From NCBI GenBank assembly GCA_020636935.1, contig JACJWW010000005.1, forward strand, positions 1 to 64,000: DNA of 64,000 bases, written 5' to 3'. Below, piece after piece: positions 49,918 to 58,097 of this stretch (positions are counted from its first letter, which is position 1; every line of letters begins with the position of its first letter). This DNA comes from Nocardioidaceae bacterium (lineage in GTDB: Bacteria > Actinomycetota > Actinomycetes > Propionibacteriales > Nocardioidaceae). Under the pieces are notes generated by a model. It was not told the DNA's origin and searched no databases. It was given only the letters and a program-made list of their open reading frames with translations. A program made the position numbers and the translations under genes.

Positions 49918-51597
49918 TCAGAGTGCCTTGACTACGCCTCTGCCTGCTGCGCGGCCCGAGAAGATGCAGCCGCCGAGGAAGGTGCCCTCTAAGGCGTTGT
50001 AACCATGCACGCCGCCGCCACCGAAGCCGGCGACCTCGCCTGCGGCGTACAGGCCGGGGATCGCTACCCCGTTGCGGTCAAGGCACTGGGAGTCGAGATT
50101 GGTCTCCAGGCCGCCTAGAGTCTTGCGCGAGAGGATGTTGAGGCGGATGCCGATCAATGGGCCATTTGCCGGATCGAGGATGGCCCCGGGTTTGGCGACC
50201 CGGATGAGCTTCTCGGAGTTGAGGCTCCTGGCATTCTTGATCGCCATGTGTTGGGCGTCCTTTGAGGCCTTGTTGGCGAACTGGCCGTCATAGGCCTCCA
50301 CCTGGGTGCGGATCTTGCCCGCATCGAGGTGCCCACCCCTGCCGATCTCGTTCATCTGGGCGACCAAGGAGTCAAGGTCATCGGCGCTGACCCAGTCTTC
50401 GCCATGGTCGACGAAGGCCTTCACGGCAGCGAGTGGGCCCTTGTTGAGCCTGGCCTTGGCGAAGATCACCTTGTCCTTGTCGGTGATCTCGGGATTCTGC
50501 TCAGACCCAGAAAGGATGAACTCCTTGCTGATGATCGCTTGATTGGTGATGAACCAGCTGTAGTCATGGCCGGTCTGGCCGATCGTGCGCAGCGTGCCCA
50601 AAGAGTCGAAACCGGGGAAATTGGGTGCGGGCAGCCGATTGCCGTCGGCGTCGAACCACAACGACGAGGGGCCAGGAATGATCCGGATGCCGTGGTTCTC
50701 CCAGATCGAGTCCCAGTTGTGCAAGCCCTCGGTGTAATGCCACATCCGATCTTCGTTGATGGCATTGGCGCCAGCCTTCTTGCTGATCGCGATCATTCGA
50801 CCGTCGACATGGGCTGGCACACCGGCGACCATGTGCTTTGGTGGATTGCCCAGTCGGTCAATTGGCCAGTTCTGGCGGATCAGGTCGAAGTTGTGGCCGA
50901 TGCCACCCGAGGTGACGATCACAGCCTCGGCGTGAAACTCGAAGTCGTCGATCCGCTCGCGGTTGCTGGGTTTGCCCCGGTCGGCAGCGTCGGGCTTGAG
51001 CACGCTGCCCTTGACACCGATCGCCGTACCCTTCTCGATCAACACCTCATCGACCCGATGACGATGGTGGAAGGTGACCTGCCCGGCCCGCTCAGCCGCC
51101 TCGACCGGCTCCAGGAAGACCCGGACGATCTCAGGCCCGGTGCCCCAAGTGAGGTGGAAGCGGGGCACCGAGTTGCCGTGCCCGTGCGCTCGACCGTCTC
51201 CGCGCTCGGCCCAGCCAGCGAAGGGCATTACCCGCAAACCCAGCTTGCGGAGGTAGTCGTATTTGTCGCCCGCAGCGAACTCGACGTACGCCTTGGCCCA
51301 CTCTCGGGGCCAGTGATCTTCCTCGCGGTCGAACTGGGCCGAGCCCATCCAGTCGGCCAGCGCCAACTCGACGGAGTCCTTGATGCCCCAGCGCCGCTGC
51401 TCAGGCGAGTCGACGAAGAACAAGCCTCCCAGCGACCAGAAGGCTTGGCCGCCGCGGTTGTTGGCATTCTCCTGGTCGAGCACGATCACATGCTTGCCCG
51501 CTTGGATGAGTTCGTAGGTCGCAACGAGGCCGGCCAGGCCGGCGCCCACGACGATCGCGTCTGCTTGTGCTCGTCTTGATGTGCCCTTGGCTGCCAT
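49918..51597 (-). CDS. FAD-binding dehydrogenase, KstD/fumarate-reductase flavoprotein superfamily
   Basis: 559 residues. The FAD motif is AIVVGAGLAGLVATYELIQAG with VIVLDQENANNRGGQAFWS. The C-terminal FAD region reads VAIPGLYAAGEVAGFGGGGV followed by YNALEGTFLGGCIFSGRAAG. The superfamily includes 3-ketosteroid dehydrogenases and fumarate reductases. ATG 51597 gives the standard N terminus. It is divergent from a DUF35/thiolase pair over a 63-bp region with a KstR-like box, which supports a steroid-related role. A specific Delta1-dehydrogenase function is not claimed. Confidence 0.85.
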   Translation of the reverse strand: MAAKGTSRRAQADAIVVGAGLAGLVATYELIQAGKHVIVLDQENANNRGGQAFWSLGGLFFVDSPEQRRWGIKDSVELALADWMGSAQFDREEDHWPREWAKAYVEFAAGDKYDYLRKLGLRVMPFAGWAERGDGRAHGHGNSVPRFHLTWGTGPEIVRVFLEPVEAAERAGQVTFHHRHRVDEVLIEKGTAIGVKGSVLKPDAADRGKPSNRERIDDFEFHAEAVIVTSGGIGHNFDLIRQNWPIDRLGNPPKHMVAGVPAHVDGRMIAISKKAGANAINEDRMWHYTEGLHNWDSIWENHGIRIIPGPSSLWFDADGNRLPAPNFPGFDSLGTLRTIGQTGHDYSWFITNQAIISKEFILSGSEQNPEITDKDKVIFAKARLNKGPLAAVKAFVDHGEDWVSADDLDSLVAQMNEIGRGGHLDAGKIRTQVEAYDGQFANKASKDAQHMAIKNARSLNSEKLIRVAKPGAILDPANGPLIGIRLNILSRKTLGGLETNLDSQCLDRNGVAIPGLYAAGEVAGFGGGGVHGYNALEGTFLGGCIFSGRAAGRGVVKAL

Positions 51598-51624
51598 GGT
51601 GATGAATCGTACGTATGCGAGAAT

Positions 51625-51638
51625 CAGAACTTGTTCTA
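51625..51638. promoter_or_regulatory. KstR-like operator in the divergent promoter
   Basis: CAGAACTTGTTCTA matches the mycobacterial KstR consensus TNNAACNNGTTNNA in all but the first base and has perfect AGAAC/GTTCT arms. It lies between the FAD dehydrogenase and the DUF35/thiolase genes, so one repressor could control both directions. No kstR gene is in the window. Confidence 0.65.
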
Positions 51639-51660
51639 GTCCCACCTTGAAAGGTGTCCC

Positions 51661-52098
51661 ATGGCCAAGCCGGTAGTCGAAGGCTGGTTCACCCAAGGAG
51701 ATCAGCCCGCTCTGATCGCCTCCAAGTGCACCACCTGTGAATCACCGTTCTTCCCCAAGACCCAAGGCTTCTGCCGCAACCCAGCATGCGATGGGGATGA
51801 GTTCGTCGACACCGAGTTGTCGCGCTTCGGCAAGGTGTGGTCATACACCGATGCTCAATACCAGCCACCCGAGCCGTACATCCCGGCAAGTGACCCGTAT
51901 GTGCCCTTCGCGCTGGCAGCCGTCGAGCTGCCTGAGGGGCTCGTCGTACTCGGCCAGGTGGCCGATGGTTTCGGCGTGAACGACATCAAGGTGGGCGACG
52001 AAGTGGAGCTCGTCGTGGAGACCCTCTACACCGACGAAGAAGGCGATCACACCACTTGGCGCTGGAAGCCCGTCGCCAAGGCAGGAGACCAGTCATGA
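51661..52098 (+). CDS. Zn-ribbon/OB-fold (DUF35) acyl-CoA-binding protein
   Basis: 145 residues. An N-terminal rubredoxin-like zinc ribbon has cysteines in SKCTTCESPFFPKTQGFC and NPACDGD. The OB domain follows (FGKVWSYTDAQYQPPEPYIP, VPFALAAVELPEGLVVLGQV). Proteins of this type pair with thiolase-fold partners, for example ChsH2-DUF35 with the Ltp2 aldolase in steroid side-chain removal. The next gene is such a thiolase and overlaps it as ATGA. ATG 51661 follows gaaagg. The partnership is inferred from family knowledge and position. Confidence 0.88.
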   Translation: MAKPVVEGWFTQGDQPALIASKCTTCESPFFPKTQGFCRNPACDGDEFVDTELSRFGKVWSYTDAQYQPPEPYIPASDPYVPFALAAVELPEGLVVLGQVADGFGVNDIKVGDEVELVVETLYTDEEGDHTTWRWKPVAKAGDQS

Positions 52099-53294
52099 CC
52101 AACTCAAACAGCTCGATCGCCATCGCCGGTGTCGGCATGCACCCGTGGGGCAAGTGGGGCAAGAACTTCGTCACCTACGGCGTGCACGCTGCTCGCGCGG
52201 CCCTCAAAGATGCCGGCGTCGACTGGACTGATGTCGATTACATAGTCGGCGGTGAGACCGTGCGCAATGGCTACGGCGGCTATGTCGCCGGGTCGACCTT
52301 TGCGTCTGCCTTGGGCTGGAATGGCGCGCGCGTCGCCACGTCGTACGCCGCCTGCGCTACTGGCGCCCAAGCCCTCGACACCGCCCGGGCCCGCATCTTG
52401 GCCGGGCTCAGTGATGTCGCACTGGTCGTCGGCGCCGACACCACCCCGAAGGGCTTCTTGAAGCCCAACGCCGGTGAGCGCTGGGACGACCCTGACTGGT
52501 TCCGCTTCCGGGTGATGGGCATGACCAACCCCGGCTACTTCGCCCTCTATGCGCGCAGGCGGATGGATCTGTACGGCGCCACCCAAGAAGACTTCGCCCA
52601 AGTCAAGGTGAAAAACGCCAGACACGGTCTGGAGAACCCCTACGCCCGCTATCGCGGTGAAGTCACCGTCGACAAGGTGCTCGGCAGCCCGATTGTGTCT
52701 GACCCGCTGCACCTGCTCGACATCTGTGCCACCAGCGATGGTGCGGCGGCGGTCGTGTTGGTGTCGGAGGCATTCGCCAAGAAGCACGGCCTCAACACCG
52801 ATGTGAAGATCAAGGCGATCTCCACGGTGACCCCGACCTTCCCCAACACCGTGCTCGACATGCCGCAGATCTCGACCGACCCCGCCGTCGCAGTGCAGCC
52901 CGGCGAGTTGACCTTCAAGGAGTCGATCGGGGTTGCGGCCTACGAGGAGGCCGGGATCAGCCCCTCAGATGTCGACGTGGCCGAGGTCTACGACCTCTCC
53001 ACCGCGCTCGAACTCGACTGGATCGAAGACTTGCGTCTGTGCGACCGCGGCGAGGCCGAGGTGCTCCTTCGCGCCGGCGACACTTCCATCGGCGGCAAGA
53101 TCCCGGTCAACCCCTCCGGTGGTCTGGCCTGCTTCGGTGAGGCCGTGCCCGCCCAGGCCTTGGCCCAGGTCTGCGAGCTCACCTGGCAACTACGCGGACA
53201 AGCGACCGGTCGCCAAGTCGAAGGCGCCCGCGTCGGCATCACCGCCAACCAGGGCCTCTTTGGCCACGGCTCGTCTGTGATTGTGGCTCGCTGA
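52095..53294 (+). CDS. thiolase-fold lipid-transfer protein (Ltp2-like aldolase/thiolase)
   Basis: 399 residues. SIAIAGVGMHPWGKWGKN begins the fold. The first nucleophile region TSYAACATGAQALDTARARI has Cys in the thiolase position. The C-terminal catalytic areas are NPSGGLACFGEAVPAQALAQ and GITANQGLFGHGSSVIVAR; the usual C-x-G Cys near the end is absent, and LFGHGS takes its place, as in SCP-x/Ltp proteins. In Ltp2 the Tyr residues rather than Cys carry out a retro-aldol cleavage. The ATG overlaps the DUF35 stop by 4 bp, indicating a complex of the two products. Confidence 0.88.
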   Translation: MTNSNSSIAIAGVGMHPWGKWGKNFVTYGVHAARAALKDAGVDWTDVDYIVGGETVRNGYGGYVAGSTFASALGWNGARVATSYAACATGAQALDTARARILAGLSDVALVVGADTTPKGFLKPNAGERWDDPDWFRFRVMGMTNPGYFALYARRRMDLYGATQEDFAQVKVKNARHGLENPYARYRGEVTVDKVLGSPIVSDPLHLLDICATSDGAAAVVLVSEAFAKKHGLNTDVKIKAISTVTPTFPNTVLDMPQISTDPAVAVQPGELTFKESIGVAAYEEAGISPSDVDVAEVYDLSTALELDWIEDLRLCDRGEAEVLLRAGDTSIGGKIPVNPSGGLACFGEAVPAQALAQVCELTWQLRGQATGRQVEGARVGITANQGLFGHGSSVIVAR

Positions 53295-53442
53295 GGGGCG
53301 TGACAGCTTCCCATTGAGTGTGGTTTCAAGGCGCATGTAGCCAAGCCCGGACGCGTCGCCACCTGCGATGCTTCACGTCGTACGACGAATGCAACCTGCG
53401 GTGGGTTGTTCGGCGTACCAGTGGCTGACCATCAATGGAAAC

Positions 53443-53482
53443 CATGTACGTTCAATGGGTTGCACCCCATTGAACGTACATG
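53443..53482. terminator. long inverted repeat between convergent thiolase and MFS genes
   Basis: The arms 53443-53459 (CATGTACGTTCAATGGG) and 53466-53482 pair perfectly over 17 bp with a 6-nt loop. The site lies 148 bp after the thiolase stop and 39 bp beyond the MFS stop. It is probably a bidirectional terminator without T-runs. GTACATGTAC at 53476-53485 adds a second palindrome. The rest of the 227-bp gap shows nothing I recognise. Confidence 0.6.
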
Positions 53483-53521
53483 TACACCAAGCGCACTTGG
53501 GAAACCGGCAGCCACGACCCC

Positions 53522-54964
53522 TCACGCAACCCGGTCGGAGAATGCGTGCTTGGGGGCGGCGAGGAGGGCGACGGCGGCGAGGAGAGCGGCGCCGGAGCAC
53601 ACGGCCCAGACGGTCAAGTAGCCCGACAGCGGGGCGACCTTTTCTCCGGTAGCTGCAAGTGATCCAGTGGAGGTCAGTGCAATCGCGAAGATCGCAGAAG
53701 CAATTGCTCCGCCGACCGTCTTGATGCCATTGGTCATGCCGGTGGCGATGCCGGTGCGTTCGGGAGGCGAGGCGGCTGCTGCGGCTGCTGGCAGGGCCGC
53801 GACCAGGGCTCCCGAACCCAATCCGGCGATGGTCATGTTGAGCATCGCCTGCCACAGGTGCGCGTGCATCGGCAGCCACAGCGCATAGCCGAGCCCGACC
53901 AGCAGGCTCGCGATCACGAGCGTACGACGTACGCCGCCAAACAGGCGGGTGGTCAGTGGCAGGGTCAGGGCCCCGATGGCCAGGGTGATCACGTAGATGC
54001 CGATCAGGGTTGAGATGAACGACGGATCGGCGCCGAGGCCGTAGCCACGGACCTCGGGGTCTGCCTGGGCGAAGGTCGACAAGGGGATCTGCCCACCCAG
54101 CACCGGGATTCCGAAGAGGAAGGCTGTCACCTGCACCGGCCATTGCCGTGGGCTGCTGAGTAGGCGCACGTCGACGATCGGGTCGGGGTGGGCGAGTTCG
54201 TAGCGCACGAACGGGATCAGTGAGAAGGCTCCCAGCACAAGCAGCCCCCAGCCCCGATAAGTGCCGACGCCGTCCAGGCGCAAGAAGACCAGCCCAGCCA
54301 TCACCAAGGCGAGAGATGTAGTGATCAGGCCGAGCCCGACCCAGTCGATGCCTCCCTCACCATCGGCCGGGGCCTTCTCGATGCCCACCCAAACCAGCAG
54401 GAGTACGACGCTCACCACGATCGCGGGCAGGGCCAACAGGAGGTTCATGTCCATGACCTCGACGAGGAAGCCGCTGCTGAGGGCGCCGATGATCACGGAG
54501 AGTTCGAGTGCGCCCACCAACACCGCCGCCCCACGTCGGGTGAGGACTTCTTGACGGCCGGAGTCGCGCGTACGCCGATGGATGATCGACACTTCGATCG
54601 GGAGCCAGATGATGTAGGCGCCTTGGATCGACCAGGCAATCAGGAAGGTCCAAAAGCCTGGTGCGAAGGCCAACCCCCATGAGCCGAGAGCAGTCACCGC
54701 TGTCGACCACACCAGCACCTGCTTGTGGCCGACGATGTCGCCGAGCCGAGCCAAGAGCGGGATGCACAACGCGGAGAAGATGAGTTGGGCGGCCTCAAAC
54801 CAGTTGACGTCACCTTCATGGATGTTGAGGTGGGTGGCCAGTTGTGGATAGATCGGTGTGTAAAAACCCTGCAGGATGCCGCTGGCGAACTCGACCGCGA
54901 CCAAGAAGCCGACGATGGTGACCAGTCCGGGTACAGCCTTCACGGCTGGGGTGGGCAGGCTCAT
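53522..54964 (-). CDS. MFS transporter
   Basis: 480 residues with about 12-14 predicted TM helices. The loop 2-3 motif reads LLARLGDIVGHKQVLVWSTA, the usual G-x-x-x-D-x-x-G-x-R/K pattern, and ERTGIATGMTNGIKTVGGA lies late in the protein. The pattern fits the drug:proton antiporter (DHA2-like) group. The start ATG 54964 overlaps the stop of the M20 peptidase gene as ATGA, so the two are coupled. A shared function, such as import or export of a peptide and its cleavage, is an inference. Its end faces the thiolase gene across a hairpin. Confidence 0.85.
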   Translation of the reverse strand: MSLPTPAVKAVPGLVTIVGFLVAVEFASGILQGFYTPIYPQLATHLNIHEGDVNWFEAAQLIFSALCIPLLARLGDIVGHKQVLVWSTAVTALGSWGLAFAPGFWTFLIAWSIQGAYIIWLPIEVSIIHRRTRDSGRQEVLTRRGAAVLVGALELSVIIGALSSGFLVEVMDMNLLLALPAIVVSVVLLLVWVGIEKAPADGEGGIDWVGLGLITTSLALVMAGLVFLRLDGVGTYRGWGLLVLGAFSLIPFVRYELAHPDPIVDVRLLSSPRQWPVQVTAFLFGIPVLGGQIPLSTFAQADPEVRGYGLGADPSFISTLIGIYVITLAIGALTLPLTTRLFGGVRRTLVIASLLVGLGYALWLPMHAHLWQAMLNMTIAGLGSGALVAALPAAAAAASPPERTGIATGMTNGIKTVGGAIASAIFAIALTSTGSLAATGEKVAPLSGYLTVWAVCSGAALLAAVALLAAPKHAFSDRVA

Positions 54965-56283
54965 CGGGGGAGCCTCTCGATGAAGCTCTGGTACCACCGG
55001 ATGCCGACGAGGAAGTCCTCCACCCCGATGCGTTCGTCGAAGGAGTGGATCGCCTCACGCTGTGCCTTCGACATCCGGAAAGGCGCGAACCGATAGACCC
55101 GCTCACAGATCTTGGTGAAATGCCGGCTGTCAGTGGCAGCCATCATGATGTACGGCGTACAGATCGCGTCGGGGAAGAACTCCCCGATCGTGTTGGCGAT
55201 CAGGTCGAAGGCGTCGTCATCTTCGTACGGCGAGATCGGGCTGGGTGGGTCGCAGACGGTGACTTCGATCTGCACCAACTTGTCGCGGATGGCTTTGCGC
55301 AGGTGGGCCACGACGCCTTCGATGGTCTCGCCGGTCATGATCCGCACATTGAGTCCCGCTGTGGCCTTGCTGGCGATCACATTGTTGGCTGGGGAGCCCT
55401 TCAAGGTGGTGACCGCGACGGTGGTGCGGGTCAGCGCGGCGCTCTCGGGCCCGGCGGCGACCAGGGCCCGGTTGATCACTGGCGTCAGCTTGGAAGCATT
55501 CGCCAAGACGGGGCGCAGCGCGAAGTTCACGTGGGCGGCCAGACGCTCGATCATGTCGATGGTCGGGCCGGGGGTGTGCGCGGGCATCGGTGACTTCTCG
55601 ATCCGCACGATTGCTCTGGCCAGTCGAGCGGTTGGGCCCCACTTGGCAGGCATCGAAGCGTGGCCGCCGCGGTCTTCCACGGTCAGGTCGATTGAGGCAA
55701 TACCCTTCTCGCTGACTCCGACCACCCCGAGTGGCGCGTCGATCCCGGCCAGGGCTTGGTGGGCGATGGCGCCGCCCTCGTCGATCACCAGCCAGGGGCG
55801 CACGCCCCGTTTCTCCAACTCCGCCACAGCCAGTCCGGCTTGCACTCCGGCGACTTCTTCATCTCCGCCGAATGAGAGCCAGACGTCTTGATTGGGCACG
55901 AAGCCTTGCTCAAGTAGCAACTCGACCGCCTCACAGATCGCGATCAGGCAGCCCTTGTCGTCAAGGGTGCCGCGACCCCAGATCTCGCCGTCGACAACTT
56001 CGCCGGCGAAGGCTGGGTGCTGCCACTCACCTTCAACGGGTACGACGTCTTGGTGCGCCATGAGTACGACGGGTCGCTGCGATGCCTGGCCTTCCCAATG
56101 AAAGAGCAGGCCATGGTCACCGATCCGGATCAACTCCAAATGCTCGTGGAGCAGTGGGAAATCCTTGCCCAGTTGCTCTTGTAGATCCGTGAAGGTCGTC
56201 GCGTCGAACTGATCGGGGTCAGACACTGTCGGCACCCGGATGGCCCGTTGGAGTTTGCCGACTGCCCGCTGCTCATCAACCAT
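54961..56283 (-). CDS. M20-family zinc carboxypeptidase/dipeptidase
   Basis: 440 residues. Metal ligands are in PVVLMAHQDVVPVEGEWQHP (first His and the D-V-V-P Asp), IWGRGTLDDKGCLIAICEAV (bridging Asp) and SFGGDEEVAGVQAGLA (catalytic Glu pair). The dimerisation domain contains GGHASMPAKWGPTARLARAI. The last ligand His is in TDSRHFTKICERVYRFAP. The length and order are closest to carboxypeptidase S-like M20 enzymes. ATG 56283 gives the family N terminus. It lies upstream of, and overlaps, the MFS gene. Confidence 0.9.
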   Translation of the reverse strand: MVDEQRAVGKLQRAIRVPTVSDPDQFDATTFTDLQEQLGKDFPLLHEHLELIRIGDHGLLFHWEGQASQRPVVLMAHQDVVPVEGEWQHPAFAGEVVDGEIWGRGTLDDKGCLIAICEAVELLLEQGFVPNQDVWLSFGGDEEVAGVQAGLAVAELEKRGVRPWLVIDEGGAIAHQALAGIDAPLGVVGVSEKGIASIDLTVEDRGGHASMPAKWGPTARLARAIVRIEKSPMPAHTPGPTIDMIERLAAHVNFALRPVLANASKLTPVINRALVAAGPESAALTRTTVAVTTLKGSPANNVIASKATAGLNVRIMTGETIEGVVAHLRKAIRDKLVQIEVTVCDPPSPISPYEDDDAFDLIANTIGEFFPDAICTPYIMMAATDSRHFTKICERVYRFAPFRMSKAQREAIHSFDERIGVEDFLVGIRWYQSFIERLPR

Positions 56284-56313
56284 GCGTTGAGGATATGCCC
56301 GAGTGTGCGGCCC

Positions 56314-56925
56314 ATGAGTGATGATTGGGCGGTGAACTCCACTCATCTTGACCCTTGGCTCCTGAGCGCGCCAGTGCTCGTTGTGTCTGCAACTCAGTCG
56401 GAAGCGGCGTACGTGCCTGCTCACCTACCGGTGCTGATCACCGGCATCGGCAAGACCGCTGCCGCGATTGCGGTGGCCGAACGATTGGCTACCTGGGCTG
56501 CTCAGGGTCGGGACTTGACTGAGTTGTTGCTCCTCAATGTCGGCACGGCAGGTGCGCTGCACGATCACTACGAGGGCCTGCACGAGGTGGGCGCCGTACG
56601 CAATCACGACATGAATGCCGAGGTAGTCCGCAGCCTGGGCTATGACCCCGAGGAGCACATCGAATGGGGTGAGGGCGTGCATCTGGCTAGCGGAGACACC
56701 TTCGTGGCCGATCCAGAAGTCCGAGATCAGCTGGCGACTTGGGCAGATCTGGTCGACATGGAGGGATATGCGATCGCACTAGCGGCGCAGCATTTTGGTT
56801 GCTCGCTGCGAATGATCAAGCATGTCTCCGATCAGGCCGATGAGGGCGCCATGGACTGGCCGACCCTGGTTGACTTGAGCGCCCGTGCCTTGGGCGAGTG
56901 GCTCGCTCTGGAGTGCGCCGACTGA
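56314..56925 (+). CDS. nucleosidase (MTA/SAH nucleosidase-like, PNP superfamily)
   Basis: 203 residues. VLVVSATQSEAAYVPAHLPV and ITGIGKTAAAIAVAERLATW open the fold; LLLLNVGTAGALHDHYEGLH is the base-binding loop. VDMEGYAIALAAQHFG holds the ribose-binding Glu, and IKHVSDQADEGAMDW holds the catalytic Asp. These residues are those of 5'-methylthioadenosine/S-adenosylhomocysteine nucleosidase, but the protein is short and the exact base is uncertain. ATG 56314 is used; GTG 56332 is an alternative. It is divergent from the M20 peptidase with 30 bp between starts. Confidence 0.83.
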   Translation: MSDDWAVNSTHLDPWLLSAPVLVVSATQSEAAYVPAHLPVLITGIGKTAAAIAVAERLATWAAQGRDLTELLLLNVGTAGALHDHYEGLHEVGAVRNHDMNAEVVRSLGYDPEEHIEWGEGVHLASGDTFVADPEVRDQLATWADLVDMEGYAIALAAQHFGCSLRMIKHVSDQADEGAMDWPTLVDLSARALGEWLALECAD

Positions 56926-57220
56926 TTAGCAGTTGGAGGCGATTTGAATTCAACTCGTTACCAAGAGTCGTATCGCATGACTCAACACGTACGCGCTTGT
57001 CTTCGGCATCACTGCGCGCACTCCCACATCTGATGGTGTCAGCGGCAGTCCTGCGGGTTGCGTCGGCCCAACGGAATGGCGCCACCCGGAACCCCTCCAG
57101 TCGTAAGGCTGGGCTTGGTGTTTCCAAATGAACTCCCAGATCGGTGCATGCTGATACGGTTGTGGCTGTAACAGAGGAGTCCGCAAGGATTTCTACATTC
57201 ACAACACGGGGGATTCACTG
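56926..57220. other. 295-bp noncoding gap
   Basis: I see no convincing gene, promoter hexamer pair or long hairpin here. The open frame at 56898-57131 has no recognisable features. The promoter of the lipoprotein at 57221 must be in or near this stretch; cacggggg lies 8 bp before its ATG. Confidence 0.4.
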
Positions 57221-57691
57221 ATGATCATCAGGTACTTCATTGCCATCTTGAGCGCACTAGCCTTCATGTTCACCACAGCGGGCTGCACTGTTGAGACGAC
57301 CGAGAAGGCGAACACCGGGCAGGCCAACAAGGGTCAGAGTGGTGACGGAACCGGCAGTAGCGCTGAGGATATTCCCGGTCGCTATCAGAACCCGCTCACG
57401 ATTACTCCAGGCAAAGCTTTTGCAGTAGATGGCTTTATTTATGCGCCGGGTTGGAAGGTCGTCCACTCTTATGGCAGCAGCGAGATCAAGGGATTGAAAG
57501 TCACAAACAAGCGTGGTGAGAGCGATTCTGCCTTCGTGACGGTCAAGGCGTGGAAGGGGTCTGAGGTGATCGGGGACATGACTTGCTCGAGTGATTCAGA
57601 CATAGCGCCTAACACGACTGTGACACTTGGTTGTTTCTCTACTGACCTCTTTAAGGGCTTTGACAAGCTCACAATCGAAGACGCAATGTAA
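57221..57691 (+). CDS. lipoprotein with the same two-cysteine domain as the protein at 35.3 kb
   Basis: 156 residues. The signal peptide IIRYFIAILSALAFMFTTAG ends with the lipid-modified Cys of TAGC. A Gly/Ser/Thr-rich linker follows, and then a domain with ITPGKAFAVDGFIYAPGWKV, IKGLKVTNKRG and VIGDMTCSSDSD plus a second Cys in VTLGCFSTD. These motifs and their order match the C-terminal domain of the anchored protein at 35340-35876. The gene is less GC-rich than its neighbours. Function unknown; probably on the outer face of the membrane. The stop is 7 bp before a perfect 15-bp inverted repeat. Confidence 0.8.
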   Translation: MIIRYFIAILSALAFMFTTAGCTVETTEKANTGQANKGQSGDGTGSSAEDIPGRYQNPLTITPGKAFAVDGFIYAPGWKVVHSYGSSEIKGLKVTNKRGESDSAFVTVKAWKGSEVIGDMTCSSDSDIAPNTTVTLGCFSTDLFKGFDKLTIEDAM

Positions 57692-58024
57692 CCACTCATT
57701 CTGCTGGTTGTGATAGAGCAGAGAATCTGACACAACCAGCAGAATCCTCTGTTGCTCCTCGCCTACCTGTCGGTCGGCAGTGAGGCTCAGCGCGTAGATC
57801 ACGCCAGTCAAGCGTTCCTGCGCCTCGACGGCGACTTCGGCTGGCCCACTGTTCGGCTCGCCGTAGTTGGCCATCACTCTTGGGTCGAGGATGTCCACCC
57901 GGGTGTGGGGCCCATCGATCGCGGTGAGTGCGCCGAAGCCTGCATCGGCAAGGAGTTCGCGGACTCGGGTCGACGTCGCTTCGTAGGGCGCGTGGGTGAT
58001 CGTGCTCAAGGTGAAGCTATTCAT
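57596..58024 (-). pseudogene. DUF302-family gene with internal deletion and lost stop
   Basis: The 37-residue start SFTLSTITHAPYEATSTRVR to GFGALTAID is the N terminus of DUF302 proteins. The following VDILDPRVMANYGEPNSGPA and AVEAQERLTGVIYALS fits their C terminus. The central part of about 50-60 residues, where the family has G-A-C-N-P-P and L-P-C-N motifs, is missing, with the join at ID-GPHTRV. The frame then fails to stop at the family's usual end and runs about 60 codons further, through a hairpin and into the antisense of the lipoprotein gene. An in-frame deletion plus stop loss is the simplest reading. Confidence 0.65.
57698..57745. terminator. perfect 15-bp inverted repeat, probable bidirectional terminator
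   Basis: ATTCTGCTGGTTGTG (57698-57712) and CACAACCAGCAGAAT (57731-57745) flank an 18-nt loop. It begins 7 bp after the lipoprotein stop. No T-run follows on either strand. It should also limit leftward transcription of the DUF302 remnant. Confidence 0.65.
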
Positions 58025-58049
58025 GGTCGGCCTTCTGATTCCGAGACTG

Positions 58050-58067
58050 GATCCCCCTGGGGGTATC
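58050..58067 (-). promoter_or_regulatory. CsoR/CstR-like operator of the DUF302 gene
   Basis: GATCCCCCTGGGGGTATC is a near-perfect palindrome (one arm mismatch) of the C-run/G-run type, 26 bp before the DUF302 start. On the minus strand it fills a 17-bp spacer between TTGAAG and CAGTCT. It resembles the element at 48670-48687. Confidence 0.55.
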
Positions 58068-58097
58068 TTCAATGGACTGCAGATAGCCTTGGGTGTT

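Noticed and set aside
50329..51579. Long plus-strand open frame of 416 codons
   Set aside because: It is entirely antisense to the FAD dehydrogenase, whose motifs are unambiguous; long antisense frames are common at this GC content.
56898..57131. 77-codon plus-strand frame between the nucleosidase and lipoprotein genes
   Set aside because: No ribosome-binding site, no domain and a composition like that of noncoding DNA; it overlaps the nucleosidase end.
58050..58097. Reading the C-run/G-run palindrome as an ilvA leader or attenuator
   Set aside because: No Ile-rich leader peptide or alternative hairpins are seen; the element fits the promoter of the divergent DUF302 gene better.
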